This document shows positions 1 through 7,705 of a stretch of DNA of 20,257 nt, piece by piece. The translations under genes and the position numbers were made by a program. Where the stretch lies: positions 1 to 20,257 of the IMG/VR virus record IMGVR_UViG_3300042883_001796; one strand, written 5' to 3'. The DNA comes from a virus. The notes beneath the pieces were generated by a model, which worked only from the letters and a program-made list of their open reading frames with translations, was not told the DNA's origin and did not search any database. The stretch's first letter is position 1. Every line of letters starts with the position of its first letter.

Positions 1-544
1 CTTTGCCCGCGATTGCGGCAGCCTGGCTTTTCGAGAACCCTGCCTCACGCAGGAAATTCTCAAATTCGGGTAAGGTAGGAAGTCGTCCGTCCTCGACGAA
101 CGACTTCACGGCAGTGATCACTGCTCGCTCGTTCATCGGGATGGTGACAAGACTTACCTCGTAAAGGGTAAGCTCGAGCAGCTGACGGGTTTTGCCGACC
201 AGTTGCTCGCGGATCGTGCGGTAGCCGATCGATAGCCCGCCTATGGCACCGTCGCGAACCAGAGCATGGGCTTCCTGGCCTGCGCGGGATGAGAGCGAGA
301 GCTGCCCTTTTACAACAAGGCCGTCGCGGCTTTCGATAAAGTCTGTCCAGACGCCAGCCGGACGGGTCTGGTCATGGTACATCAGCATCGGCACTGATGT
401 GCGACCTTTCAGCGATCGGGCCAGCGCTCCGGGGACAATAACATCGCCGCCGGCATCAACATTGCCGTATCCGGCTGCGAGCCCTTCGATCTGGCCATCT
501 TCGGTGACGGCCTTGGTATCGAGGGCGAAGTCGAGATGGTTCAT
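1..544 (-). CDS. HK97-family prohead protease (partial, C-terminus outside the window)
   Basis: Reading the minus strand from ATG at 544 gives an open frame to the window edge: MNHLDFALDTKAVTEDGQ and onward. It has the prohead-protease pattern. An N-terminal strand leads to GYGNVDAGGDVIVPGAL, then MLMYHDQTRPAGVW (candidate catalytic His), GGLSIGY (candidate catalytic Ser) and LYEVSLVTIPMN. In this family the enzyme cleaves the scaffold or delta domain of the major capsid protein during head maturation inside the prohead. The ATG overlaps the portal stop as ATGA (541-544), so the two are translationally coupled. The order terminase-portal-protease is canonical for HK97-like phages, and the capsid gene should follow just outside the window. 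About 181 residues are visible and no frame break is seen. Confidence 0.93.
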   Translation of the reverse strand, partial: MNHLDFALDTKAVTEDGQIEGLAAGYGNVDAGGDVIVPGALARSLKGRTSVPMLMYHDQTRPAGVWTDFIESRDGLVVKGQLSLSSRAGQEAHALVRDGAIGGLSIGYRTIREQLVGKTRQLLELTLYEVSLVTIPMNERAVITAVKSFVEDGRLPTLPEFENFLREAGFSKSQAAAIAGK

Positions 545-1794
545 GGAGTAGCTCCGGGATCTTTAGGCGGCAGTGCTGCTGCCACCGCGCCTGATCCAGT
601 CTGGGTGATGGGTACGTTCTGCATCTGCATGCGGGGGACATCGCCGCCTTCCACCGGCGGAAGGTTCTCGAGCGCGCGGACCTCGTTGATGGTCATCACG
701 CCATTGGTCAGCATCTGCTGGTAGAAGGAAGCGCGTGCGCCGCTGTCGCCGCGCAGCAGGCCTTCCAGGTTGAACTCGATAACGATCCCGGCCTGACGGT
801 CAGCGGGTGACAGGAGCTGTTTGGAGAGCGCCTGTTCAATGCGTTTGAGGCGCCGGCGCAGTGTAAATTTCTGGAACCCCAGTGTCTGTTGTTCGAGGCC
901 GGTGCCCCAGCTGGTGGTCTTTTCGGTGTGGCCAACCATGAACGGCGGCACGCCAAAGAACCGGCAGACTTCCTCCACGGAGAAAGCCCGGCTCTGCAGC
1001 ATCTGCGCGTCTTCCGGGCTGATCGAGAGCTGGACCCAGTCCATCCCCCGGTCGAGCAGCATTGGCCGCCCTGCGTTGATCGCGCCGGCAAACTTCTCCT
1101 GGAGCAGCTCCTCGGCCTGTTTGCGCTGATCAAGCGTCAGCGTGTCAGCGGTCTTCAAGAGCCCCGAAGGACGCACCCCGTTGCGGAAGGTGTCGCCCGA
1201 CGCCCGTTCGATGGCCTGTGCGAGACCGAAGGTCTGGCGGCCGAACGAAAGGGTCGAGAGCCCGCCCAGCGGATTGCCGCCAAAGCCCCGGATATGGAGC
1301 ATGTTGTCTTGGGCAACGACTGAACGCACGCCGCCATCTGACCACTCATATTGAAGGCTGCCGCCGCGCAGACGGCGCACCGTCATGATCTCCGGCGCGA
1401 TGGGGACGCTGAGGGCCACAACCCGGCCGTTGCTGCCCCGAATGATCTCGGCATAGGCATTGCCGCCAAGCTCAATGCAGGCGCAGATGAATTCCCAAAA
1501 ATCGACCGCAGTCTGGTCGGCATTCGGGCTGTCATGCAGGATCCGGTAAAGCGGATGGTCAGTGGCGACCGTCCGCGCTCCGCTACGGGTCCGGTAGACC
1601 ATGAGCGGCAGTGAGGCGATCGTGCCGGCGAGAAGATTGACGCAGGCCCCGGCGGACGCCAGCCCCAGCACCGAGGTGGTTGAGACCACTTCGCCGGTTG
1701 TCGTTGTGCGGCCGCCAACGGCCTGAGTGAGGCGTGGATCGGTCAGACCGATGGAGCGCGCGACATATCCGAGCGCCTTTTGGAATAGGTTCAT
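541..1794 (-). CDS. Phage portal protein, HK97 family
   Basis: 417 residues, typical of HK97/lambda-like portals. The N-terminus MNLFQKALGYVARSIGL is followed by a region with PLYRILHDSPN, then ELGGNAYAEIIRG, NMLHIRGFGGNPLGG, and a C-terminal segment with EVCRFFGVPPFMVG and LEQQTLGFQKFTLRRRLKRIE. These are the conserved blocks of the family. The portal forms the dodecameric ring at one head vertex through which terminase pumps DNA and to which the tail connector binds. The ATG at 1794 overlaps the large-terminase stop as ATGA (1791-1794), and the stop overlaps the protease start in the same way. The gene therefore sits in a tightly coupled late operon on the minus strand. Confidence 0.95.
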   Translation of the reverse strand: MNLFQKALGYVARSIGLTDPRLTQAVGGRTTTTGEVVSTTSVLGLASAGACVNLLAGTIASLPLMVYRTRSGARTVATDHPLYRILHDSPNADQTAVDFWEFICACIELGGNAYAEIIRGSNGRVVALSVPIAPEIMTVRRLRGGSLQYEWSDGGVRSVVAQDNMLHIRGFGGNPLGGLSTLSFGRQTFGLAQAIERASGDTFRNGVRPSGLLKTADTLTLDQRKQAEELLQEKFAGAINAGRPMLLDRGMDWVQLSISPEDAQMLQSRAFSVEEVCRFFGVPPFMVGHTEKTTSWGTGLEQQTLGFQKFTLRRRLKRIEQALSKQLLSPADRQAGIVIEFNLEGLLRGDSGARASFYQQMLTNGVMTINEVRALENLPPVEGGDVPRMQMQNVPITQTGSGAVAAALPPKDPGATP

Positions 1795-3614
1795 GCGTGC
1801 AGGCTCTTCAGCCAGTCATCGATCGAGCCGGAGGTGTCGCCTGCCATTGCTGCCCCCACTGCCATGCACAGCGCTACGGCTGCGTCGATCTTGTTGATGG
1901 CCCGCTGCTTGGAGAGCCACTTGTTGTCCCAGCGATCGGTTTCGGTGACCGCCGACATCATTGCGGAAATCAGCACCGGATTGCGTTTGAGCCGGATCCG
2001 GCCCTCAAGGATCAGTTCCTCGAGATGCCGCAGCGAGCCAGGCATCCACAGGCCTTCGCTCATCCCGTCCTGCGGTTTGCCGCGTTTGGTGCCGCCTTGG
2101 GGGTGCTCGACGAAATTGACCGACAGGCCAAGCTCGCTGACTTCCTCTTCAAACCGGCGGAAGGCGTAACGGTCGTAGGCCACGGTCTCGACGCGGTAAT
2201 TGCTGTCCAGTTCAGCCAGCGCCTGCGCCACTTGGCGCAAGCTGATGTTCTCGCCCGGCGGCGCATTCAGAAATCCGCCAGCCACCCAAACGTCGTAGGG
2301 CTGCTTGTCGCGCAGAACTCGTGCCGACAGCGTATCGCCCGGAGTCCAGACCTCGACCCAGGCATCAAAGCAGGGCTTGCCGTTCTTCTCGCCATTGCGC
2401 TGGACGCTAGCCAGTGCGGTCAGGTCGCGGTTCTGGCTGAGATCGAGCCCGAGCCAGACCGGCTGGCCTGCCTTTGGTTCGAACTCGGCGAGCAGCGGTT
2501 CCAGCGTTGCCCGCGCCATCCAGGCAGTCTCGGCATCGGTCCAGATGCAGAAGTGTAGCCTTAGGATCCCGTTCAATTGACCCGGAATGGCTTTGGCCTG
2601 GGCGACCACCTCTGAGAGGTATTGCTCCGTGATCGTGACGCCCAAGAGGGGGTTGGCCTTGATCCAGCAACTGGGGTCGGTAAGCGGATCGTCGCCTTCA
2701 TCGAGCGCGCAAACATAGCTGAACGTCGTGTCGTCGATGACCTGCCCGAGGTAAGTCGGATCGGTCACTGCATCGGGATTGCCGGCTGCCACCCGCACCC
2801 CGTGTTCGTGTTCCTCCCAGGCGACTGAATTGCGGTTGGAACCGCTGTTGGTGATCATGAACAGCAGCGGATCGCGGCGGAACTTAAAGCCGCGCTCCAG
2901 CATCTCGATAATCGAACGATCGGGCAGTTCGTGGACCTCGTCCGCCAGCACAAAATAGGGTCGCGGGCCGGAACCTGTCTTGCCGGTATCGCGCGAGACC
3001 GGGCGGAAGAAACTTCCGCTAGGCAAATGCGCAATATTGAACTCGCGACCCAGGCCGCCGGAGAACTCGAGCCGCCGGGCCAGCGCCGGGGATTGCCGCA
3101 CCATATTCACCGCATCGCGGAAAAGGATGTTGGCCTGTTCCTTTTTGGCGGCAGCCGCATAGATCTGGGCTCCTGCCTCTTTGCAGGCGGTCATCCCGTA
3201 AACGCCAATGCCGCCAGCGATCGGCGATTTGCCGTTGCCTTTTCCCTGTTCGATGTAAGCGCGGCGAAACCGGCGCCTGCCGTCCTTGCGTTTCCAGCCA
3301 AACAGCGAACCGATGATGAAGGCTTGGCTCGGTTCCAGCTGGAAAGGCTGGCCTTCGAACTGGCCCTCAGAAAGCTTCAGCACCTCCTCGAAAAAGGCGA
3401 AGGCATGGTTTGCTGACGTCTGGTCGAACCAGATGCCGTCCTTGCGCTTCAGATCCGCAATGTGCCTGCGACAGGCATTGCGGACGTGCGGTCCAGCGAC
3501 GATGTCGCCCGCGACCACCGCCTCGGCATAAGCCAGCGTCCGGTCAGGCGAAGAACCGGTCGGCGGGGTCGCCGCCGTCCTCTGGCGGCGCGGCCGCGAT
3601 CCTGCTCCTGGCAC
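1791..3614 (-). CDS. terL: Phage terminase large subunit
   Basis: 607 residues with the two-domain terminase architecture. The ATPase half has a Walker A-like EQGKGNGKS (about residues 122-130), Walker B FVLADEVHE (about 221-229) and the coupling motif TNSGS (about 255-259). The RNase H-like nuclease half has LGLDLSQNRDLT, YDRYAFRRF and a C-terminal NKIDAAVALCMA with acidic residues. It cuts concatemeric DNA and powers packaging through the portal. The start is a GTG at 3614, overlapping the small subunit by 71 bases. The only later alternative, GTG at 3518, would remove the RTLAYAE segment that I expect to be conserved, so I keep 3614. The first 20 or so residues are Arg/Pro-rich and may not be real protein. 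It belongs to the Terminase_1-type group found beside P27 small subunits. Confidence 0.95.
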   Translation of the reverse strand: MPGAGSRPRRQRTAATPPTGSSPDRTLAYAEAVVAGDIVAGPHVRNACRRHIADLKRKDGIWFDQTSANHAFAFFEEVLKLSEGQFEGQPFQLEPSQAFIIGSLFGWKRKDGRRRFRRAYIEQGKGNGKSPIAGGIGVYGMTACKEAGAQIYAAAAKKEQANILFRDAVNMVRQSPALARRLEFSGGLGREFNIAHLPSGSFFRPVSRDTGKTGSGPRPYFVLADEVHELPDRSIIEMLERGFKFRRDPLLFMITNSGSNRNSVAWEEHEHGVRVAAGNPDAVTDPTYLGQVIDDTTFSYVCALDEGDDPLTDPSCWIKANPLLGVTITEQYLSEVVAQAKAIPGQLNGILRLHFCIWTDAETAWMARATLEPLLAEFEPKAGQPVWLGLDLSQNRDLTALASVQRNGEKNGKPCFDAWVEVWTPGDTLSARVLRDKQPYDVWVAGGFLNAPPGENISLRQVAQALAELDSNYRVETVAYDRYAFRRFEEEVSELGLSVNFVEHPQGGTKRGKPQDGMSEGLWMPGSLRHLEELILEGRIRLKRNPVLISAMMSAVTETDRWDNKWLSKQRAINKIDAAVALCMAVGAAMAGDTSGSIDDWLKSLHA

Positions 3615-4026
3615 TGGGCGTCATCCCGAATTCTGCAGCGTAACGCATCATGTCCGCCGCCGCCTTGTTGGCGGTGCCCACCAGCGGGTTCTGGATCGCG
3701 TTGCCGTTCGATGTTTTGATCATGAGCCCGCCGGTCAACTGGTCCTTCTCGGCCATCTTGGCGATCGCCCGCTCGGCCTGGACCCAGCGGCCGTAGGCCT
3801 GCGCGTAGGCCGCGAGTGCCGCCCGGTCGATCTCGGAGAGAATGCCGAGGTTGTAGAGATCCGTTGCGACCCGGTTCCATTCCTCAACCGCGTCGGCCGT
3901 GAGGTGGACGGGCGGAGCGGGTATCGCCGCTTTGACCTTGGCCTCTTTGCGGTTCAGCGCCCGTTTGCCGGGATTGCCGGTGACCAATTTGAGATGGGTC
4001 GGCTTGGGTTTTGTGCCGGGTTTCAT
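3544..4026 (-). CDS. terS: Phage terminase small subunit, P27 family
   Basis: 160 residues starting MKPGTKPKPTHLKLVTGNPG, the hallmark N-terminus of P27 small terminases. Helical blocks follow: AVEEWNRVATDLYNLGILSEID, then AYGRWVQAERAI and NPLVGTANKAAADMMRYAAEF, then the GMTPSARSRI end motif. The small subunit recognises phage DNA and presents it to the large subunit. The ATG at 4026 is chosen over a TTG at 4077 because a purine-rich GAGGAAGG ribosome site lies about 10 bases upstream and the family N-terminus begins there. It is first in the terminase-portal-protease run. Upstream, a gene is transcribed the other way from 4113, so the 86 bases between them probably contain divergent promoters. 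Confidence 0.93.
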   Translation of the reverse strand: MKPGTKPKPTHLKLVTGNPGKRALNRKEAKVKAAIPAPPVHLTADAVEEWNRVATDLYNLGILSEIDRAALAAYAQAYGRWVQAERAIAKMAEKDQLTGGLMIKTSNGNAIQNPLVGTANKAAADMMRYAAEFGMTPSARSRIAAAPPEDGGDPADRFFA

Positions 4027-4112
4027 GGCCGAGCGCCTTCCTCTATGTCTCGCGCCTGACCGGTTCCAAGCCTCCAAAATCCGAGGACACGACGATATTT
4101 GAATTTCTGATC

Positions 4113-4529
4113 ATGGCCGCTGCCGCAGTGATTGCACCGCAAGGCACGACGTTTACTTGCACGCCGACCCGGGTCTGGGATGGCGATGGGCCGGTCTGGT
4201 GCGCCGAAGGTCCGCGTATCCGCCTGTCCGGCATCGCTGCGCGTGAAAGCGACGGTAGCTGCAGATCCAATCAACCATGTCCGCGTGCCTCAGCGGAAGA
4301 AGCTAGAGATGCGCTGGTCAGGCTGATCGGCCGCCCGGTTGGCGTGTCGCGTGAAGGGCATATTCTTGTAAGCGGTCCGGCAATGCAGTGCCGCTCTGAA
4401 GGCGGTGCCGGAGGGTCACGAACTGCTGCTTGGTGTGTGTCGCCGAAATCTGGCGATATTTCTTGCGCGATGGTCAGAGGTGGCTGGGCTCTACGATGGG
4501 ATCGGTATTGGCGAGGGCATCGCTGCTGA
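4113..4529 (+). CDS. Thermonuclease-like (staphylococcal nuclease fold) protein
   Basis: 138 residues. TRVWDGDGPVWCAEGPRIRLSG matches the SNase pattern of DGDT, a strand, then R-I-R-L-x-G. GGSRTAAWC and SCAMVRGGWALRW match the second catalytic Arg region and the final helix. Compared with S. aureus nuclease, the Thr after DGD is Gly, and the acidic residue of the GIDAPE-type motif is Ala (GIAARE), while the Glu and both Arg positions persist. Seven or so Cys residues suggest disulfides or metal, but no clear signal peptide follows the ATG. It is the only plus-strand gene in the late region. It lies back to back with the small terminase, and its last 56 bases overlap the methyltransferase 3' end. 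That arrangement is typical of a moron or cargo gene. Activity is uncertain. Confidence 0.8.
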   Translation: MAAAAVIAPQGTTFTCTPTRVWDGDGPVWCAEGPRIRLSGIAARESDGSCRSNQPCPRASAEEARDALVRLIGRPVGVSREGHILVSGPAMQCRSEGGAGGSRTAAWCVSPKSGDISCAMVRGGWALRWDRYWRGHRC

Positions 4530-5763
4530 CGATCCCAGCGATGTCGTCAAATGTCCGGCCATCGCCCTCCAGCATTGCGGCCTTGCCGGTAAAATCTTGC
4601 CAGCGCTTGATGGTCACATCAACGTAGGCCGGGTTGAGCTCAATTGCGTGGACCGAGCGGCCGGTCATTTCCCCGGCAATGATGGTGGTGCCCGACCCTG
4701 AAAACGGCTCGTAGACGGCCTGACCAGGACTGGAATTGTTCTCGATAGGCCGCTTCATGCACTCGACGGGCTTCTGAGTGCCATGTCCGGTTTCGTTCTT
4801 CTTCGGCTTAGGAATGTGCCAAATCGTAGTCTGTTTGCGGTCGCCGGCCCAGTGGCCCTTTGCGCCCTTTTTGACGGCGTACCAGCAAGGCTCATGCTCC
4901 CAGTGGTAGTCGCCTCGTGAGAGAACCAGCTGGCCCTTGTCCCAGATGATCTGGGAACGGAGCAATAGGTCGCAGGCAGCCAAGCTGTCGCCGACCACGC
5001 CCGCGAAGAGGCCCGCGTGCCAGACATAGGCAACATCGCCTGGGAACAGTGCCCAGGCCTCGCGCCAGTCCGCCTTGTCGTCGTTCAGCACCTTACCTTT
5101 GGCGGTGCCAGAAGCGGCAACGCCGGCCTTCTCGCGCCAGGCGGGATCGTACTCCACGCCGTAGGGCGGATCGGTGACCATAAGGTGGGGCGAGACGCCG
5201 TTTAGCGCCTTGGCCACTGTGTCGGCATCGGTGCTGTCGCCGCAGACCAGGCGATGCTTGCCGAGCAGCCAGACGTCGCCGGGTTTGGCGATGGGATCGA
5301 TGGGCGCTTCGGGGATCTCGTCGGGGTCGGTGTTACCTTCGGTCTTTTCGGCTAGCAGCTTGGAGAGCTCGTCATCCGAGAAGCCGGTCAGCATTAGGTC
5401 GAAGTCGAAGCCCTGCAGATCGCCCAATTCGACTGCCAGTAGTTCGAGGTCCCAGCCGGCATTCAGCGCCAGCTTGTTGTCGGCGATGACATAGGCCTTC
5501 TTCTGGGCCTCGCTCCAGCCCTTGGCGACCATAGTCGGAATCTGCGTCAGCCCCAGCTTGCGCGCAGCAAGCAGACGTCCATGGCCAGCAATCAGCCCGC
5601 CATCCTCATCAACGAGGATCGGATTGGTCCAGCCCCATTCACGGATTGAGGCCGCGATCTGCGCAACCTGTTCGTCAGAGTGCGTGCGGGAGTTGCGCGC
5701 ATAGGGCGTGATCTTCTCTATCGGCCAAAACTCACTGCTCTGGGCCGGCCAGTTCTGATCCAT
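4474..5763 (-). CDS. ParB-domain DNA methyltransferase (N4/N6 type, beta order)
   Basis: 429 residues. Residues about 12-90 form a ParB/sulfiredoxin-like domain with GHGRLLAARKLG (60-71). The methylase half has motif IV VTDPPYG (DPPY 198-201) before the AdoMet motif I YEPFSGSGTT (351-360), so it is a beta-class amino methyltransferase. HGTQKPVE (327-334) is the usual motif before motif I. It transfers methyl from AdoMet to adenine or cytosine amino groups in DNA. No restriction enzyme is adjacent, so it is an orphan phage methylase, perhaps protecting phage DNA or affecting packaging or regulation. The ATG at 5763 is preceded by AAGGA six bases upstream. The 3' end overlaps the opposite-strand thermonuclease gene. 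The recognition site cannot be deduced. Confidence 0.93.
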   Translation of the reverse strand: MDQNWPAQSSEFWPIEKITPYARNSRTHSDEQVAQIAASIREWGWTNPILVDEDGGLIAGHGRLLAARKLGLTQIPTMVAKGWSEAQKKAYVIADNKLALNAGWDLELLAVELGDLQGFDFDLMLTGFSDDELSKLLAEKTEGNTDPDEIPEAPIDPIAKPGDVWLLGKHRLVCGDSTDADTVAKALNGVSPHLMVTDPPYGVEYDPAWREKAGVAASGTAKGKVLNDDKADWREAWALFPGDVAYVWHAGLFAGVVGDSLAACDLLLRSQIIWDKGQLVLSRGDYHWEHEPCWYAVKKGAKGHWAGDRKQTTIWHIPKPKKNETGHGTQKPVECMKRPIENNSSPGQAVYEPFSGSGTTIIAGEMTGRSVHAIELNPAYVDVTIKRWQDFTGKAAMLEGDGRTFDDIAGIVSSDALANTDPIVEPSHL

Positions 5764-5833
5764 AGATGTCCTTGAATAGCGTTTGGCCGCGGAAGCCTTG
5801 AGGCTCGCGGCGCGTGATCAAATTGTCAGGTCG

Positions 5834-5860
5834 AAGGGTAGCTGGGGGGCTAGTACCCTT
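5834..5860. repeat. Hairpin-forming inverted repeat between small gene and methyltransferase
   Basis: AAGGGTA (5834-5840) and TACCCTT (5854-5860) are perfect 7-base arms, and the minus-strand RNA could extend the stem with TAGC/GCTA after a bulge. It sits just after the stop at 5864 and about 70 bases before the methyltransferase start in transcription order. There is no T-run on the minus-strand side, so it is more likely an RNA-processing, stabilising or attenuating hairpin than a classical terminator. Confidence 0.45.
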
Positions 5861-5863
5861 GGG

Positions 5864-6088
5864 TCAGACCAGTTCGAGCTCGTTCAGCACCTTGGCAGTG
5901 TCGAGCAACTGGTCGGTCCGGACCGTGATTTCGATGGTGAAGCTGTCAGCGCTTGCGCTGGCGTAAACGCCGCTTTCGTAAAGTTCCTGCTCGATCGTCT
6001 CGAGCACCACACCAATTCGGCTACGGTCGAAGTTCTCTGGCAACGTGCGGATCGCAAGGCGGACCGTGCTGGTGACACCCGCGCTCAT
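5864..6088 (-). CDS. Small hypothetical phage protein (74 aa)
   Basis: Not recognised. 74 residues, MSAGVTSTVRLAIRTLPENF onward, with a predicted strand-helix-strand character: RLAIRTLP, then an acidic helix IGVVLETIEQELYESG, then SFTIEITVRTDQLLDTAKVLNEL. It is acidic, with no Cys, signal peptide or membrane segment. The ATG at 6088 overlaps the stop of the preceding gene as ATGA (6085-6088), so it is coupled to the 120-residue protein and they may work together. Its place between the HNH nuclease and the methyltransferase/terminase block suggests a packaging-region accessory role, but that is only positional. Confidence 0.7.
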   Translation of the reverse strand: MSAGVTSTVRLAIRTLPENFDRSRIGVVLETIEQELYESGVYASASADSFTIEITVRTDQLLDTAKVLNELELV

Positions 6089-6447
6089 TCCGCGTCTGCC
6101 AAGATTTCGTAGAGGCCGACAAAGCCTGTCAGGTAAGGCAGTCCGACCGGAATGCCGTGGTCGCGCGAAGTGGCGCGGTTGATGGTCCAGCCCATCCAGC
6201 GGGTGATAGCCGCGTCAATGGCAGCCTTGAGGTCGATGCCGCTATGGATGCCGTTCGCGACATCGTCGGCAAAGTGGCGTCCGTGCCGGCTGTCGAGAAA
6301 ATCCCGAACCCCTTCGGCGCTGCCGCTGGTGGCCTTCGCGACCGCGGGGAATGCGATGGTCCAGGCTGCTTGGGGGTCCGCGAAACCGCCTGTGGTGCCG
6401 AAGAAGCCCCAGGCTTCGTTGGCGGTTGTAAGGGTAGAGTTGGTCAT
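6085..6447 (-). CDS. Hypothetical phage protein (120 aa)
   Basis: Not recognised with certainty. 120 residues, MTNSTLTTANEAWGFFGTTG onward, with AVAKATSGSAEGVRDFLDSRHGRHFADDV, then a helical AAIDAAITRWMGW, and an end with GLPYLTGFVGLYEILADAE. It is soluble, with no signal peptide or Cys. Proteins of this look sit in alphaproteobacterial prophages and plasmids beside small unknowns. The gene overlaps the next one by ATGA. Upstream lies a 163-base gap with an inverted repeat at 6452-6476, so its own promoter or an RNA hairpin may sit there. Confidence 0.75.
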   Translation of the reverse strand: MTNSTLTTANEAWGFFGTTGGFADPQAAWTIAFPAVAKATSGSAEGVRDFLDSRHGRHFADDVANGIHSGIDLKAAIDAAITRWMGWTINRATSRDHGIPVGLPYLTGFVGLYEILADAE

Positions 6448-6451
6448 CTGC

Positions 6452-6476
6452 GTCGCTTTCGTTTTGGTGAAGCGAC
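6452..6476. repeat. Inverted repeat upstream of the 120-residue gene
   Basis: GTCGCTT (6452-6458) and AAGCGAC (6470-6476) are perfect 7-base arms around an 11-base loop, only five bases upstream of the ATG at 6447. It could be an operator dyad or a 5' leader hairpin. The rest of 6448-6610 holds a GGACTTT tandem pair near 6525-6540 and no gene I can support. Confidence 0.4.
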
Positions 6477-6610
6477 TAACGCTCTTTTCGAACCTGCTAT
6501 CCAGTCAAATAGACGGAATTGCTGGACTTTCCGGACTTTGACCCCCGGTCGCTAACTCGCGGTTGCGTGTTTTTTGGACCATGCGCGGTTTCCGCCTGAG
6601 AGGTGCCGAA

Positions 6611-7330
6611 CTATGCGATCCCCCCCGAACCCCGGTGCACCCAGAGGCGCTGCAGATCGGCCCATCCTGGCGGTAGCGCATCCCCCTTTTCCAGGTTGCA
6701 GGAGCGATGGGCGCAGGCGACGTTGTCGTAGGTATGCGACCCGCCAGCAGACAGCGGGATGATGTGATCAAGTTCCGGAGCGTTCCAACGCATCGTTCCG
6801 CGCAGTTCCCGAGGAGCTTCCTCGCCGCAGATGTGACAGGTCCATCCGTCACGATCCATGACCACTATAGGATTGATCGGTTCAGCTTCGGCCCCATAGG
6901 ATCTCGCGCGGGCCACGCCCTTGGTGACACGTTTGAAATGGCGGCTAGCGCAAAATTCCGAACAGAAATTACGTCGCTTGTCTCCATACGCTGGCAGGAA
7001 TGTGCTGCCGCACTCCTGACATGTGCATTCTGCCTTTGTGGCTGCCTTGCTTCGCGCCGAACACTGGTGGGAGCAAAACTTCGCACCCGCCTGTGCTTCG
7101 AACACTCCAACGCATTCAATGCACCGACGTTGACGCTCGGCCTTCCTGGCTTCGGCAAGACGGGCCAGCCTGGCAGCCCGTGAGGCAGAGCGCTCACGCC
7201 GCATCATTTCAAAACCGCACGCGCGTGAGCAGCACCGTCCACTGTCACGCGACTTTCGGATCCGCCTTGTGATTGGCTGAGAGCAGATCTGGCATAGAGG
7301 AGCGGTGCCCGCCGAGGCGAATTGTGCCAT
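6611..7330 (-). CDS. HNH endonuclease with three tandem Cys4 zinc modules
   Basis: 239 residues. The C-terminal HNH domain has CHICG (165-169), ELDHIIPLSAGG (about 187-198) and VACAHRSCNLEKG (about 205-217), all HNH landmarks. Before it lie three CxxC...CSxxC-type units: C13/C16 with C34/C38, C70/C73 with C86/C90, and C104/C107 with C123/C127. They are separated by basic Arg/Lys/Ala-rich helices and would bind zinc and DNA. In HK97-like phages an HNH protein near terminase helps nick or cleave DNA for packaging. ATG at 7330 follows a good GGGAGG site. Why it carries several zinc modules is unclear; it could instead be a homing-type nuclease. Confidence 0.88.
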   Translation of the reverse strand: MAQFASAGTAPLCQICSQPITRRIRKSRDSGRCCSRACGFEMMRRERSASRAARLARLAEARKAERQRRCIECVGVFEAQAGAKFCSHQCSARSKAATKAECTCQECGSTFLPAYGDKRRNFCSEFCASRHFKRVTKGVARARSYGAEAEPINPIVVMDRDGWTCHICGEEAPRELRGTMRWNAPELDHIIPLSAGGSHTYDNVACAHRSCNLEKGDALPPGWADLQRLWVHRGSGGIA

Positions 7331-7384
7331 GGCGACCTCCCTGTCAATTTCAGATTATATCTCGCCTTGCACGACGGCGGATTC

Positions 7385-7651
7385 TCACTCGATCGGCCAG
7401 CCATCCGGGCCAGTCCCGACGGTGCGCCGCAGCCCGAACTGCTCGGCCGTGCGGGCTCGGTGGCATTCCGCGCAGAGGCAGCGGATGTTGCTGTCGTCAT
7501 CGCTGCCGCCCTTGGTCAGCGGCACGATGTGGTCCGGCACGCTGGCCTCGCGAACAATACCCTTGGCAGCGCAGTCGCGGCAGAGCGGCTCAGCCTGCAA
7601 TCGTCGCTTGCGCTGCACGACTGCGCGGCGCCCCCGGAGCCTGGGTGTCAC
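7385..7651 (-). CDS. Small HNH endonuclease
   Basis: About 88 residues from a GTG start at 7651: TPRLRGRRAVVQRKRRLQ, then PLCRDCAAKG, VPDHIVPLTKGGSDDDSN and CLCAECHRAR, ending in DGWPIE. The Cys pair, DH-I-V-P-L-x-x-G-G, Asn and second Cys pair make a standard short phage HNH nuclease, normally a terminase partner. The frame stays open upstream, and ATG codons at 7693 or 7705 would give a longer N-terminus. They fall inside the direct repeats and promoter region of the divergent toxin gene, so I prefer the GTG. The stop at 7385 lies 54 bases before the larger HNH gene. Confidence 0.82.
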   Translation of the reverse strand: MTPRLRGRRAVVQRKRRLQAEPLCRDCAAKGIVREASVPDHIVPLTKGGSDDDSNIRCLCAECHRARTAEQFGLRRTVGTGPDGWPIE

Positions 7652-7655
7652 GACC

Positions 7656-7705
7656 TGTGCATTAGAGTTGACATATTGCGGTGAGTTGTGCATTAGAGTT
7701 GGCAT
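7656..7705 (+). promoter_or_regulatory. Direct-repeat promoter/operator of the toxin-antitoxin module
   Basis: Two copies of a 19-base unit, TGTGCATTAGAGTTGACAT (7656-7674) and TGTGCATTAGAGTTGGCAT (7687-7705), differ at one base and are 31 bases apart. The first carries a perfect TTGACA (7668-7673). Seventeen bases later lies CATTAG (7691-7696), a weak -10. If used, transcription would start at or next to the toxin ATG (7704), giving a leaderless mRNA. Repeats over the promoter are what an autorepressing antitoxin would bind. Confidence 0.6.
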
